Source: Thelephora terrestris (Eukaryota; Basidiomycota; Agaricomycetes; Thelephorales; Thelephoraceae). Taken from it: DNA of 64,000 nucleotides. Positions 1 through 11,983 of the stretch are shown piece after piece. The stretch covers positions 1,116,001 to 1,180,000 of the forward strand of contig WIUZ02000010.1 in assembly GCA_015956445.1 (NCBI GenBank), given 5' to 3'. The notes under the pieces are model-generated. The model was given only the letters and a program-made list of their open reading frames with translations, had not been told where the DNA came from and made no database searches. The position numbers were made by a program, and so were the translations under genes. How positions within the stretch are numbered: the first letter of the stretch is position 1; each line of letters opens with the position of its first letter.

Positions 1-1276
1 GAGTCGAGTCCACTCTCATGGCACAATTGTCACTCTCCCTATGTATGAACGCCAATAACAAATGAGCGATGCAACTTTGAGAGTCATGGAAGGACATACC
101 GTTCCGTCCTGATCTCGTTCGAATCTGTCATACTCTGAATATCGAGGCGGGCGGATAGGGAGAGGTAGGATAGATGGATGAGAGGGGAAAGTTGAGGCGG
201 GCATCTACGCTCTCCAGAAGGGGTACTCGAGGGCAGCATGTTGCCCAGCAACAAGATCATTACGTTCCGATGTCATGACATGCACAGCACCCAACGCGCA
301 TCAGTTCTGTTTGTGCGGAATGGATCTTGGATGCTGTCATGAAGGCAGCAAGTCGTGGGAAGTTGCATTTGACCCAAGTGAGAAACCGGGCGAGCGCAGT
401 CGCCATAACAAGCAAGCTCTCAGCTCGAGAAGGAATTTTCACATGCGTGCAGTTTCTAGTGAATTCCAAGGCGGCTAGACCTCGTTAGGATGAGTTCAAT
501 CAACGCGCGAAATTCCACTTGCGGAAGAACTGAACGGAGCCCGAGGCAAGTGGTTGTCGTGCAAAGGAATGAGACTCAACGACGTAAAATTGGAAAGAAA
601 TCGGAGGATCAAGCGGCTCAAACGTGGCGTTGTTTGACTCAGCGGAAGGGCACGCATGAGCATTCCCCTCAAATACTTCCCCCCGCATCCCCTCCCCGCC
701 CTGAATTCGAGGCTGGGTTCCAGCCTAACACAAATGTGGAACGAGGTCCTGTGCATGACTCTATGTACGTCAGCGGACGAGAGCTAGTGTTGATCCTGGG
801 GATGACCCCGGGTGACATACCTTGTCGTTTCTTCATCCAGCTCCAACGGCTCCCTCCTGAATTCCTCGTATTCTCTGGCCGCCCGCACTTTACGCTGGAG
901 AAGGATGTAATTCAGTCGTTGAATCAGATCTGCTCGGTATCCTATCGCATGGGTCCCATTGAGCCCTGGTAAAACGCCGCAGAATTTCGTGGCAGTCGCA
1001 GCAGCACAAACTATTCCATTTCGACCAGCTGACGAACATATACGACGTGGTGAGCCCAATGTCCTGGAACGTTCGACTCGGAGGGCTAGTAACTTCCAGA
1101 CCGGGGGAGAGCAAGTCGGTTGATCCGTTACCACAATGATCGACTTCCTTGCCACACAGTTCCTTCTTGACTTGCAGGATGGAACTCAGCCTGTCGTGGT
1201 CCCGCTTCTCCCAAACAGCCACCCGCCCCCACCCTCCAATCACCCTCCTTTTGCTTTCCTCCTCAAGGAACACTAA
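1..1276. other. left-edge spacer, no supported gene
   Basis: Only short overlapping open frames on both strands, none with a recognisable domain or splice-linked partner. The 3' part should contain the promoter and leader of the sugar transporter that starts at 1277. I see no repeat or RNA gene here. Confidence 0.5.
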
Positions 1277-3008
1277 ATGGGTGCTGGTGTGGTCGCCGTT
1301 GGCGGTTCTGCGGGCTATACCCATCTCCTTGATCCGAACAGGACTTGGCGCAACAACAAGAGGTGAACGTTTCGCCAGCGGCCCACCCAACCTCACTGAT
1401 TTTCTCTTTCTTTACCACCGCAGACTCATCGCTCTCAATGCGTGGATTGCCCTATTGCTGATCACTTCCTCGACTGTTGGCTTCGACGGGAGCATGATGA
1501 ACGGTCTCCAGTCGCTTCCCCAATGGCAGGATGCTTTTAACCACCCTGGGAGTTCTATGTTGGGTTTGTTGAACGCGATTCAAAACATTGGTGCATTGGC
1601 AGGGCTGCCGTTCACCCCCTACCTTTCCGATGGCATTGGTCGCCGCCCTGCTGTCATATTTGGAGCCGGGATCATGGTACGTCCGCCTCCGGTCACATGT
1701 TCGCTAAAGAGCCAGTCACTTACATATTTTGATGATTGTGATAGACAGTCGCTACTGTCCTCCAAACCGCCTCCCAGAGTGTCGGCATGTTTATTGGCGC
1801 TCGTTTTCTCATCGGCTTCGGTCTCACCTTCGCTGCAAATGGTGCCGCCATGTTGGTTACCGAACTGGCCTATCCCCCCTACCGCGCTCCTTTAACTTCC
1901 CTCTACAACTCCCTCTGGTACTCCGGCGCAATTGTTGCCGCTTGGAGCACCTTCGGTACCTTCAAGATCAACTCCTCTTGGTCTTGGAGGATCCCATCCG
2001 CTCTACAGGGCCTTCCATCTGTCCTCCAACTCGCTCTCCTCTGGTTCGGCCCAGAATCCCCTCGTTGGTTGGTGAGCAAGGGCAGGGATACCGAGGCTCT
2101 CCATGTCTTGGCCTATTATCACGCCGACGGTAACAAGGAGGACCCTCTCGTTCGGTTCGAGTACGAAGAAATCAAGGCTTCCCTCGAGCTCGATAATGCT
2201 GCTGCTGCCACCGTCGGCTGGAAGTCATTGATATGCACCCCCGGTAATCGTAAGCGTTTGACGATTATCGTCGCTATCGCTTGGTTCTCCCAGTGGTCTG
2301 GAAATGGTCTCGCCTCCTACTACCTCAACCAAGTGTTCGAGACCATCGGTATCACCGATCCGACGATTCAACTCCTCATCAACGGCATCCTTCAAATTTG
2401 GAACCTCGCATGGGCCGTCTCTGCTGCTGCGCTCGTCGAACGCATCGGCCGGAGGGTTCTTTTCATATCCTCTTGCGCCGGCATGTTCCTCTTCTTCACC
2501 CTCCAAACCGTCTGCTCTGCCCGTTACGCTATCACCAAGAGCGATTCCGCCGCTCATGCTGTTATAGCCTTCATCTTTTTGTTCTACACCTTTTACGACA
2601 TTGCCTTCTCACCCTTACCTGTCGCTTACACTCTCGAAATTCTTCCATATTCCCTCCGCGCCAAGGGCTTCACCGTCTTGAACTTTGTCATCTCCATCGC
2701 CCTGATCTTCAATCAATACGTCAATCCCGTCGCCCTTCACAATATCGGCTGGAAATACTATGTGAGCCTATCTTTGTGCGTGTGACACCCGAGCGGGTTT
2801 CTCACATCCAACATCACAGATCGTTTATTGCTGTTGGCTCCTCTTCGAGCTGGCCTTCTGTTACATATTCATCATCGAAACAAAGGGCCTCAGTCTGGAG
2901 GAGACTGCTGCGTTGTTCGATGGCGAGGATGCCGTTGATCAGATCCACGCTCGTGGCCGTCCCTCCGGCGAAGAGAGAAGCACGAAGGAATACGTTTCCG
3001 AGGATTGA
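1277..3008 (+). CDS. MFS sugar transporter (hexose/lactose permease type)
   Basis: Plasma-membrane sugar uptake carrier of the major facilitator superfamily, about 514 residues as usual for fungal sugar porters. Exons are 1277-1362, 1424-1676, 1745-2761 and 2820-3008, all with GT-AG introns and a sum divisible by three. The start ATG precedes a short cytosolic tail, then helix 1 (LIALNAWIALLL). Visible sugar-porter signatures are the loop 2-3 motif DGIGRRPAV, the post-helix-6 motif PESPRWLVSKGR, the second-half motif ERIGRRVLF, and the C-terminal ETKGLSLEE that closes the last helix. The family moves mono- or disaccharides, mostly by proton symport; the substrate cannot be read from sequence. 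The downstream neighbour is another MFS gene of a different subfamily. Confidence 0.93.
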
Positions 3009-4423
3009 GGGGCGTATATGGATGCGCTGACCTTGTATTCAACATGCCAGTCTAACTCATAGCGGTGATTTGGTCATTGTCGTCGTGTTGTCGATTCGCT
3101 TTTTCCGCGTGTATCTAATTTCTTGGAGTAGTGAATCGTAAAGCGTATTTCTCTCCCGTCTTCCGTCAGGGGGTGGTACCCTCGGATAGGTGCACAAATT
3201 GCTTACAAAACCGCATAGCCTTTGCAAAAATTCAAGAAAGCAGAGGCGAACTATCTTGGCGGCTTTCACGCGAAGTCCAAAGACTCTGAGACTCCCGTAA
3301 ACCCGCGCTTGAGACCCTACGATGGACCAGATTTCACGGATGTGGTACAAGTTCCTCTCAAAATTCTGTGATTATTCCATCAAGGAACGGGGTTTTTGAA
3401 GGATGGCTGGTTATATTCGCGTTCGGAGCGGAAGAGAGGGCAGGCGTGAATTCAGTCACGGAAATTGGAACTGTTGTCTGAAATTTAGTGCGCATACAAT
3501 CACACGGTGGAATACGGATGCGAAGGAGTCCAAGTGGGTCGCTCCATGACACGACTTGAGACGGGGATGAAGGAAGTACCGACATCAACCAGCGAGAAAG
3601 CTCGTGTAGTGAACATCTAGGTAGAGCTGCAATCCTTTGAACAACGGGCAGGTCGGAGACCACGAAGGAAAGTTAGCGTCTGAACCGAGGAAAGAACGGC
3701 ACCAAAACTATCGAATATCCCGCCTCTCGACCGTAATCTTCCCTAGAATGGCCATCACGCTGGAGGTAATCAATTTGGATTGCTTGAGAGAAGAACTGGA
3801 GACGAGAGAAAAAATGGGAAATTTTCTAGAGACCCTCGGGCTGAGAGGTGGGCGGATTTGGTGCTTCGTAGACCAGTGCAAGTCGGGAAGGTGGCATAGG
3901 GAAGGATACGGTCAATATCATGAGCCTGCGTATGCGTGTAAAGGGAGGCAGCGACTTGGACAAACCAAGGGAAAGAACGAGGCGTGTGGTCTTGTCCCTG
4001 GACCGATGGCGGTGAACGGGACGAAACGGGGTAAAATTGGCTCAAGCCCTCAGATCTCAGAGGTTCAGCAGCACGGACGGGTGGACTGAGGTCTTGTTGC
4101 AGCGGAAACGCAGCCGGATTGTAGTCGCGGTAGGGGTCGTTGTGATCAGGAGGTTCTCACAATCATCCAGCTGCCCGACTCCGCGCTCGGTCGCCAACTT
4201 CTCTACACCACCGACGAGCGTGGCTGTTATTTTCCATCTCCATGGTTTACAAAACATCATGTCACGTTTGCAAGTGATACGAAAACTCACAAGCTCAACA
4301 AATTGGAGCCACTCGGATCACCGACCTCGGGCCCTTTCCCATCTTGACCCACTTGTCCTCAAGTATAAGCGGGGTGAAGGTCCTCGGCGCTCCTCGCACG
4401 GTTGAGTCAGTACCCAATCCAAG
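3009..4423. other. spacer between two MFS genes
   Basis: About 1.4 kb with only short, unrelated open frames on both strands and no recognisable domain. It presumably holds the sugar transporter 3' end and the promoter of the next MFS gene. Confidence 0.5.
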
Positions 4424-6089
4424 ATGTCCAGAGTCGACACGACAGTCGAAGAACCGGCACAGCTCACCCCGCGACGAAGCTCAAGCTTGCTGAAGCAACT
4501 CCAAGTCGCAGATCCGGAAAGAGTGGTCACTGAAGATGACGAAAATCCAGAATTCAAGCTTCCTAAGACGACCTCTCTTGCTGTGGTGCTTATGACGAAC
4601 GCGCTCATGCAGGTACATCTCAGTTCTCTTCCGACTCAAAGCATTCCGTTCAGTTTCTCATGGAACACCAGGTCTCTTTTTCATCATCGTTCCGTCCTCA
4701 AGCGTGTACGCCCAACGATTGGGAGGCGGGGAGACTTTCTCCGGTCTCGTTATCGGCATCCCAACTGCCATCTCGGCCGTAACGCTTCTGCCTCTGTTGA
4801 AGTGCGACAAAGGTGCAAATTATCTTCCTCATCCTCGCATGCAAACCTGATCGAAGATCTCAGGAGGCTACAAAATCCCAATCAACCTCTGCTGTTTCGC
4901 GTCCATTGTCGGGAGCCTTTGTTACGCCCTTGCCCACAAGGCCAACTTTCTCTATTTGATCCTTATCGGGCGGATGATCATGGGCGTCTCATTCACGTTC
5001 TTCATGTACGCGAAGAAGTACTGCTCAGATCCACGGATCGTCGGAATTCGTCGACGGACGACCCTCGCTGCATATCTTGTGGTAGGGCAAGGGATTGGTC
5101 TCTCTCTCGGCCCCTTCCTCGGAGGAGCGCTCTACAAGATCGGCTTCGGGCCTAACGGAGACCGACTCGTTTTCAACGGGTTCACAAGTCCTGGATGGCT
5201 CATGGCCGCTGTCTGGCTTTTATTTTGGGGCTTTGTGACACTCTTCTTTGAAGATGTCCAAGAGACGGCGCCCAGGACACAATCATCCCACCCCAGTGAA
5301 ATCGAGCTTCAGCCGTCCCAACTCCAACCACGAGAACAGTTGTCAGGTCCCTCGCCCGTACAGCTTTCCAACCCCGCATCATTCACTCGAGACGTCGACG
5401 AAGGGGAACAGTTTGTTCTCGGACCGAGTCAGTGGGGCGTGATAATCACAATGTCTTGGTTCGCCATGACTTGTTTCTTCATTCTCGGTTCGTGGGAGGC
5501 CAATATTCCTATCTTTGCTGCCTCCTCGACGTCATCTCTCGGCTACTCTCCGTTCAAATCCGGCAACCTCATCGCCATCGGTGGAGCGATCACCTTTCCT
5601 CTACTCCTCACCAATATTTTTGTGGGGAAAATGGTCCAGGACAGGATGACCCTGGCGGCGGGCTCGTTCATCGGCACCGTCGGTTTGATCATGTTCGAAG
5701 CGCTTCTGATAAAATCCTCCGAGAGAATCACGTTCGCGACCCTTTTGGTGTCTTGGGCGTTTGTCGCCCTCGGATTCAGCCTCGCGACGACGTGCACGTT
5801 GAGTTTGTTGAGTAAGAAGCTCCCTGGAGAATGGAATGGTAGGGTCAGCGCCGTCATTCAGTGCAGCAATTATATGGTTCGTGCGAAGTTCTAACATCCT
5901 ATAATATCTTTCACCTTTGCTTACGATCTACGGGTCATTATCCAGGGCCGTGTAACTGGTGCTATCTGGGGAGGATCAGGTGTGGTGGTTGGGATGAAAA
6001 ATTACGTTGGATTACAGATCGCTTTTGTGGGGATCGGGAGTGTCTTGTTCTCCACCCTCTGGAGGGACCTCAAGGTAAAGACAGGTTAG
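4424..6089 (+). CDS. MFS transporter (MFSD8/CLN7-like), probable one-base frameshift
   Basis: Multi-pass MFS carrier of the group that includes MFSD8/CLN7-like fungal proteins; substrate unknown. Exons are 4424-4612, 4672-4812, 4864-5876 and 5946-6089. The N-tail is charged; helix blocks follow, including SGLVIGIPTAISAV, YLILIGRMIMGVSF and YLVVGQGIGLSLGPFLGG. A long hydrophilic loop (about 5250-5420) separates the two halves. The odd point is the start of exon 2. The family motif VSFFIIVPSSS would need six T residues at 4677-4681, but only five are present. Every available AG acceptor gives the wrong frame, and the summed exons are one base short of a multiple of three. Either the reference has a homopolymer error or this allele is inactive. 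The last intron uses an uncommon GTTCGT donor. Confidence 0.82.
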
Positions 6090-6486
6090 CCATTCATAAG
6101 TCCATTTTATACACCGTGCGCCTCTACGTTTGCCTTGGACCCTGTGGTAGATCACGATCCTTGGTCGATGAAGGGTTGAGTACCTGCTATCCAACACACT
6201 TCGCAGGGCACTGTCTGTATAGGTGCAGCTGGCTTTGCTCGATTTGTGTCTTTCCGCGTACAGGGGGTTTATAGCATACTTCAAGGCTTTTAGGCTTGAA
6301 TTAGGGTGAGGTCGATCAATGGCGAGATGATGCTCGCGGAACTACTTCCTGGTCAAATGCTGCATTTCTTCACAAATGAAACGATCTTACAGCGTTAGGT
6401 ATGAAGATAGGTGACGGAGAAGCACTAGATAAACTTGTGTGCGCACAGGGAAGATAAGGGTAAGGCCAGACACTGAAATGCGGGGT
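6090..6486. other. tail-to-tail spacer
   Basis: Between the convergent ends of the MFS gene (plus) and the DUF6593 gene (minus). It should hold both 3' UTRs. No coding feature is seen. Confidence 0.5.
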
Positions 6487-7269
6487 TTACATTTCTCGCC
6501 GGCGCGCCTCCACCGGGATATAAGTCACGATGATGTGGTCGAGCATATCCATTCCAGCGGGCGTTACTACCATGTACGCGTTTGCTTTCTTGAACAAGCT
6601 GGCTGGGTGGAATCGAGCGACCAAAGTCTTGCCCGAGTCGTTGATAAAAAGCTATGATTCGGATTCGGTCAGATGGACGCACCGGTTTGTCTGGAATCAA
6701 CACACCTTCGGACGCCATTTTCCGCTCCGCAGCGACCAACGGTATGAGACACTGTTATGGGTAAACACGAAGCTCCTGCAAGTATTGATGATGGATTCAA
6801 ATCTTTGTGTCAGGTTCCGGATGCGAAAATCAACACCCACTCACAATCTCAGCCTGTCCCCAAACGGCATGTACTCTGCCCTCCTCCTCACCTTCCCCTC
6901 GAACACCATACGCGTCGACGCGAACCACTTCCAATACAATCTCGCAATCTCGTTCTCCTCGAGAGATGGGTCGTCATCCGAGGCCTGTCCTCCGGTACCG
7001 ACAGCGCCACTCTCACCCTCGTTCCTGTTTTCTTCTCCAGAACTATCCATCACTACCTCTGCCTCGTCGTGGGGTTCGTCGATCTCCGGGTGTGTTGGAG
7101 GCACGAGGTTGGGGGAGGAGGAAGCTGCCTTCTCATATCGAAAGACCTTGGTGACGCTACCGACGAATCGACGTGTAGTTTGGATCTTGTACAGTTTCTG
7201 CCCCGTCTCCTCATTGACCAGGACGGTGCACCCGGAAGAGGGATGCGTATAAATGATCTTTGTGTCCAT
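6487..7269 (-). CDS. DUF6593-domain protein
   Basis: Small protein of 219 residues from three exons (7269-6845, 6775-6706, 6651-6487), with exon sum divisible by three. The family is common and often multicopy in Agaricomycetes; no biochemical role is known to me. Visible blocks in order are an N-terminal beta-rich segment (VLVNEETGQKLYKIQT), an acidic low-complexity insert, the block RLYWKWFASTRMVFEGKV, the middle block VSYRWSLRSGKWRPK on the 70-nt exon 2, and the C-terminal block LVARFHPASLFKKANAYMVV with a final MDMLDHIIVTYIPVE strand. No signal peptide or membrane segment, so probably intracellular. Assigned by the order of blocks remembered for this family, so the domain name is somewhat less certain than the gene model. 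Confidence 0.82.
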
Positions 7270-7827
7270 CTTGCCACTTGGGAGCCCAGGGTCCTGTGAT
7301 AGCGTTGGGGCGTGGGTCGCAGGGGCACCTCGTTAGCGGGTGGCAGATATAAATGCACCAAAGCCTTGCGGACCACGGGTCGAACCCGGGTCATCCTGTG
7401 GGAGTTGTACGTTCTTGATCATCACGATTTAGGGTAATCAGCCCGTATACTTAGCGCGATCTGCATCAAAAAAACAGGTCTCACTATCCACATATAGGTG
7501 AAACGTTGGGAGGAAAGCACCATGCCGCAGCTACCCTAGTTAACGTGGGCTGCCACATAGAGATACATAAATGGGGATGGAAGCATGTGGTTATCTTATC
7601 TTATCAAGTGTTGCTTTGTGTTACGTAATCAAGGTTGGTTTCTCGAACTTGCTGGTATGGGTCGGCCGTTCGGCTTCGGTGTGACTCAAGGCTCCGCATG
7701 TGCCCTCGGAACCTCTGGCCTCGTTCTAGCCTTTTCCAGAGTCGAGCAAAGATGGTATATATAGTCAAGGGGGTATTGAACGAGCTGTCCTCACCTCTTA
7801 CCAAGACCACCACAACCTGACAACAAA
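7270..7827. promoter_or_regulatory. divergent promoter region with heat-shock element and TATA box
   Basis: This spacer lies between the divergent DUF6593 gene (minus) and Hsp20 (plus). A TTC at 7640-7642 and a GAA at 7645-7647 form the inverted nTTCnnGAAn core recognised by HSF, about 180 bp upstream of the Hsp20 ATG. A strong TATATATA lies at 7756-7763, about 65 bp before that ATG. Together they suggest heat-inducible transcription of hsp20. The number of HSE units is inferred by eye. Confidence 0.55.
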
Positions 7828-8422
7828 ATGTCTCTCAGCCGCAACTTCCTCCGCGAATTCCGCCCTCTCTTCCGGATGCTCGAGGATCCGTTCTTGGGAC
7901 GGGCACCTGTCGCTTATAGTGGGCGAGGCCGTTCTGTGTTTGACGATCCGTTGCTTGGACTGGCTCAGAGTGGATTGCGCCCCGCCGTCGACGTTGCCGA
8001 AGAGGGTAACTCATATATAATCGAAGCTGAGTTGCCTGGCGTCCGTAAAGAGGACATTAACGTCGAGATTGGAGAAAACGGTAGGAGCGTAACCATCCAG
8101 GGCAAGATAGTCCGTCGTGCCAGACAACAGGAGCAGCCGATTATCGATGCACCGGCCAACGCAGAGGCTCAAGGTGGGCACCCCTGGCCTCGCGGCTACC
8201 TGAACGAAGTTATTAACCACGCTCACCTTTACAGCCTCCTCAGAGTCGAACAAAATCTCGGTTGAGCGTGAGTCAACCGGACACACAACGTTCACCCGCA
8301 GCATCACTCTGCCCTCGCAGGTCGACCCGAGCAAGGTGTCGGCCAAGTTGGCAGATGGTGTGTTGACTTTGGAGATTCCAAAGGCGGAGGAGGCTGGTCG
8401 GGTCAAGATCGACATCGAGTAG
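7828..8422 (+). CDS. small heat-shock protein, Hsp20 / alpha-crystallin family
   Basis: ATP-independent holdase chaperone of 177 residues that binds unfolding proteins, cytosolic by analogy (no targeting signal seen). Two exons: 7828-8173 and 8235-8422. The N-terminal arm (residues 1-50) is rich in F, R and P (REFRPLFRMLEDPFLG). The alpha-crystallin domain begins at RPAVDVAEEGNSYIIEAELPG and carries the strand KEDINVEIG. After the intron it continues with STGHTTFTRSITLP and ends with the family hallmark ADGVLTLEIPK. The short C-terminus (VKIDIE) has an I-x-I-like pair typical of oligomer contacts. Length, domain order and the upstream heat-shock element agree. Confidence 0.95.
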
Positions 8423-8730
8423 GGTCGAGACACGATGACCGACTGCCTGCTCCCTCCCGCTGCGTTTTATTTACGTGTACCTTACCACCCGTGTTCGTAA
8501 GAATATAATCCCCCCACTCAAAACAGAAAGAGAATTCGAGTCGACGCGTCCGAATCCTTGAGTTGGCCGTGGTCTGAGTTGAAAGTGCACTGGTTCTCCC
8601 GCGCGTCAACGGTAAAAATGACGGAAGGACTCCCCGCCTGTGGTCGGTTGAACGCACGGCCACGCCCCCCTTCCCTATTCCCCCTTATTCCCTCCTCCCC
8701 GCTTCCACGCCTGGCTCGAAACCTGCCACG
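8423..8730. other. spacer between hsp20 and histone-fold gene
   Basis: About 300 bp. It should contain the Hsp20 3' UTR and a pyrimidine-rich stretch (about 8660-8720) just before the next start codon, typical of fungal leaders. Nothing coding. Confidence 0.5.
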
Positions 8731-10022
8731 ATGACCGACCACTCACACCAGCATATGTCCCTTCCTCCGACCGACACCATCAACGCCTTCTCCCAGTCCG
8801 GTGACGACGAAGAAGAGATTGATCAACTCGACTCGGACTCGGACCAAGATGAGCAGATCCCCGTTCAAAGTTCGACGAAGAAGGCCCGGAGGAAAAGCGG
8901 GGAACGTCTCCCCGGCCAACCGCTCCTCCCCGCATCCAAGTTGAGCGAAATCCTCAAGAATGATGGTACCGTTCCTGTCGTTGGGAACCGGTGGCTGCCT
9001 CTGATGCTGATTTTCTCGTGGTGTAGCGAATAATCCCAGTAATTTGTCCAAGGAGGCCATGTTCATATTGAGTGCTGCGACGGTGTGTGGCTTCCACGCT
9101 TGCTATCCACGAGGCTCTTAGTGCCGAACTTTGTTTGCATATAGGAAGAGTTCATCAAGCGGCTCGCGCTGGCTGGCCACCGCGAGACCAATCTAGAACA
9201 GAGAGATACGATTGAATACAGGCATCTTGGTATGTCGAATACATGCGTGATCGTCGAACGCGTGTTGAGCTTCGTATCGAGCAGCCGCTGCGACTTTGCA
9301 ATACGAGGAGTTCAAGGTTGTGCGTGGTATGTCCCTCACCCTTTCACGTTTGTATCCACGTCTGACCCATCTCAGAAATCATACCCCAGCCTATTTCGGT
9401 AGCTGCTGCGTTTGAACGACGGCGTGCGAAGGAAAAAGAATTGCTGGAAGATACTCCTGCCATCTCTGCAACCTCGACTTATATTCCGTCGTTTGTTACC
9501 TCAACGGGCCTCGCCTTGACGAATGCTCAGAAGGGCAAGACGAGGGCGAAAGCAACCACTAACGGCAAAGCCAAGCCTACGCAGCCCAATACCTCTTCCA
9601 TGACAAAACGACAGAAGGAGAAGGCAGAGAAGCAGCAAGCAAATGAAGCAGAGACAACAGAGACTGAGCCCACAGGAGCTCCCCCTGCTTCCATCTCCAC
9701 CGCTTCACGGGCTCGAAAGCCACGTCAGGAAAAACAGAAACAACCGGCACCCACACCTCATCACGAACCAGAACCCGAAGTTGAACCGAACGGACCCAGT
9801 CCAAGTGGACAAAACGGATTTCCTCCGATACCTTCCCCACCTTGGTCCGTTCACCCGATTCATCCTCAGGTCGTCTCTCGTCCGCCTTTTCCTAACGGTG
9901 GCGAGTTGCCGCCACTCCCTCAAACACAACATTTCATGGGGCCTGCTAGTGGATTCTTACAGGATCATCGTCTGCCATTTGGGGGTGGTAACGCAGGACG
10001 AACGATCTATTCTCAACGATGA
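8731..10022 (+). CDS. histone-fold (CBF/NF-Y type) protein, DNA polymerase epsilon subunit C-like
   Basis: 354 residues from five exons (8731-8965, 9027-9082, 9145-9229, 9285-9326, 9376-10022). An acidic, serine-rich N-terminus (QLDSDSDQDEQIPVQ) and a basic KKARRK patch precede a histone fold at about residues 65-145. Its helices read LPASKLSEILKNDG, LSKEAMFILSAATEEFIKRL and RDTIEYRHLAAATLQYEEF, then VVREIIPQPISVA. This arrangement matches the CBFD/NFYB/HMF domain of Dpb3/POLE4 and CHRAC-type subunits, which pair with a second histone-fold subunit in polymerase epsilon or chromatin remodellers. The long C-tail is disordered and rich in K, P, T and E. The Pol epsilon assignment is by resemblance; CHRAC or another NF-YC-like role remains possible. 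Confidence 0.82.
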
Positions 10023-10421
10023 TTTTGCTTTCCGCCTGCATCGCACGTCCGAGTGTTCTCTTGATTCACCACTCGACGAAACCCCAGGTTTCGTTTCACT
10101 TGCCTCTCCTTTGTACATCTAAATATTTGTTCCTCACCAAGTTATCCTGCGAGCTTGCATATCGTAAAGTTTTCACAAACGCACCCTCACGCTTGTCTGT
10201 ATCAATCATAACGCTCTACCAGTACTGTCCATCTCCAAGAACGAACGTGGGACCTGCAACGATCGAATTGGGTATATGCGCTTACCCTTATCGGAGTTTA
10301 AGTGACATCACTTTCCCATACACAAGCCGGTGGCGATTTATAACCGAACCTTCCCCCACTCCACCAAGTCCTCTTTTTACCCCAGCACTGACGATAGAAA
10401 CGACCACCGCACGATTGTTAG
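10023..10421. other. spacer before dioxygenase
   Basis: About 400 bp with no coding feature. It should hold the histone-fold gene 3' UTR and the dioxygenase promoter. Confidence 0.5.
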
Positions 10422-11983
10422 ATGGTAGCTAACGGTTTGCTTCTAAATTCTGCCCCACAGTTATCGTCCTTGCCAGTAATCCACATAGCGCCTTATCTCG
10501 CCGATCATAACGGGCACGGCCGGCTCTCCACTTCTGCAGCCCTCCACGCCGCGTGTAAGGAATTTGGGTTCTTTTACCTTGACTTGACTGGATTTGCCAC
10601 TCCGGAGGAGACGGAGGAGCTGGGGAGGCTTGCCCGCGAGTTCTTTGCACTTCCGAGTGAAGAGGAGAAGATTCGTGTGGGGTTACAGGATAATGCGAGA
10701 GGTGCGTCGAACTCGTGAGATACGAATGTCACCTGACTCGTTTGTGTAGGCTACCAGAGGCTGAAGGAGAACGTTACGAATGGCAAAGCCGACAACCACG
10801 AAGGAATCGACTTCTATAAACCCGTGTCGAACCCGGATAAGACGAAGGTATTGTGGGGAGAAAATCAGTGGCCGAGTGTTCCTGGGTTCAGGGAGAAGTA
10901 CGAGAAGTGGATCGAGAAGATGAAGGAGCTTGGATTGATTGTCATGGAAGCGTGAGTCTCTATTCACTCGTGGTCACGGCGTGGAGTGGAGCTAATTGGT
11001 TTGCGTCGGCAGCATGGCGGTCGGGTTGGGTGTTACATCTGAAGAATGGGAGGAGTTGAGAAGGAACGTCGATGACAGCTTTTGGGTCTTGCGGGTTATC
11101 GGTATGTACCACGATTCTCTCCTGCCATTGTGATTGGGTGTTGAGTTTAAGTTTGTAGGATATCCTCCATTAACAAACGATCATGAAGGTCTCTCGTGTG
11201 GTGCACACAGGTTCGTCTCTGCGTTTGTTTCTGCAAGCCACCCGCTGACCACCTATGCATTTTATGTTTAGGGATTACGGTTGTTTGACGTATGATCCCT
11301 CTTTGCCCTCGGTCTACTGTCTAAAGGTGGTGTAGGTTCCTCTGGGCAGACGAAACGGAGGGCGCCCTACAAGTGTTTCTTCAACAGCCTGGACTGGTCG
11401 TCAAGACACTCCCTCCGTACGGTGGTGGTCTTGCCGACGAAGCTGTCGAAGAAGGCACTTGGGTCAACGCTGACCCGATTAAGGGGTGTCTTGTGTGCAA
11501 TATAGGTGAAAGTAAGTGGCCTGATGTCTCATCAAGGGTATGTGGAGATAATTTACTGATGTATCTATGATCACTCATAGTGTGGGAGGTTTGGTCGAAT
11601 GGGTTGTACAAGAGCACGCTGCACCGGGTTATTCACCGCGGCAGCAATTATCGGTGCGTGAGAACCTTACAGCATGCGAGATTGTTTCTCATCCAGGCTT
11701 ACATCCCCCAGCGTTTCGTGAGTTTTGGTGCCGCATTGTATCGCGAGGTGTAGTGGAGATGACCTTGTTTCTCACCAGGGTTCCATTCTTCTTCGAACCA
11801 AACTTTGACGCGTTGATCAAGCCATTGAATGCAGTGCTTCGCATGCAGGCTGAAGACTCCAATTTCTTACATCCTCGCGAGAGGAAGAGAGTCGGGCCGA
11901 ATTACGAGCCCGTTCAATACGGCGAATTTTTGAGGAAGAAAGTCGGGAACAACTTTGACCTTGGAAAGGGGAAATACGACTAG
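10422..11983 (+). CDS. 2-oxoglutarate/Fe(II) dioxygenase (isopenicillin N synthase-like)
   Basis: Cytosolic oxidoreductase of 364 residues from eight exons (10422-10701, 10750-10951, 11013-11101, 11159-11210, 11272-11289, 11336-11511, 11581-11653, 11779-11983). The N-terminal DIOX_N block begins LPVIHIAPYL and includes ACKEFGFFYLDLTGF and EEFFALPSEEK-like helices. The iron triad is visible as H-x-D in GAHRDYGCLT and the distal H in STLHRVIHRG, within the double-stranded beta helix. The C-terminal VPFFFEPNFDA is typical of fungal members. In my splice the usual R-x-S 2-oxoglutarate motif reads YRVPF, lacking the serine, so the last acceptor deserves checking. Exon 5 is only 18 nt and encodes the residues right after the H-x-D. 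Substrate unknown. Confidence 0.88.

Noticed and set aside
784-1155. 123-codon minus-strand frame upstream of the sugar transporter
   Set aside because: No recognisable domain, no splice partner, and it overlaps comparable frames on the other strand.
7372-7400. GGTTCGA-like B box on the minus strand, possible tRNA
   Set aside because: No A box, acceptor stem or cloverleaf could be built around it on either strand.
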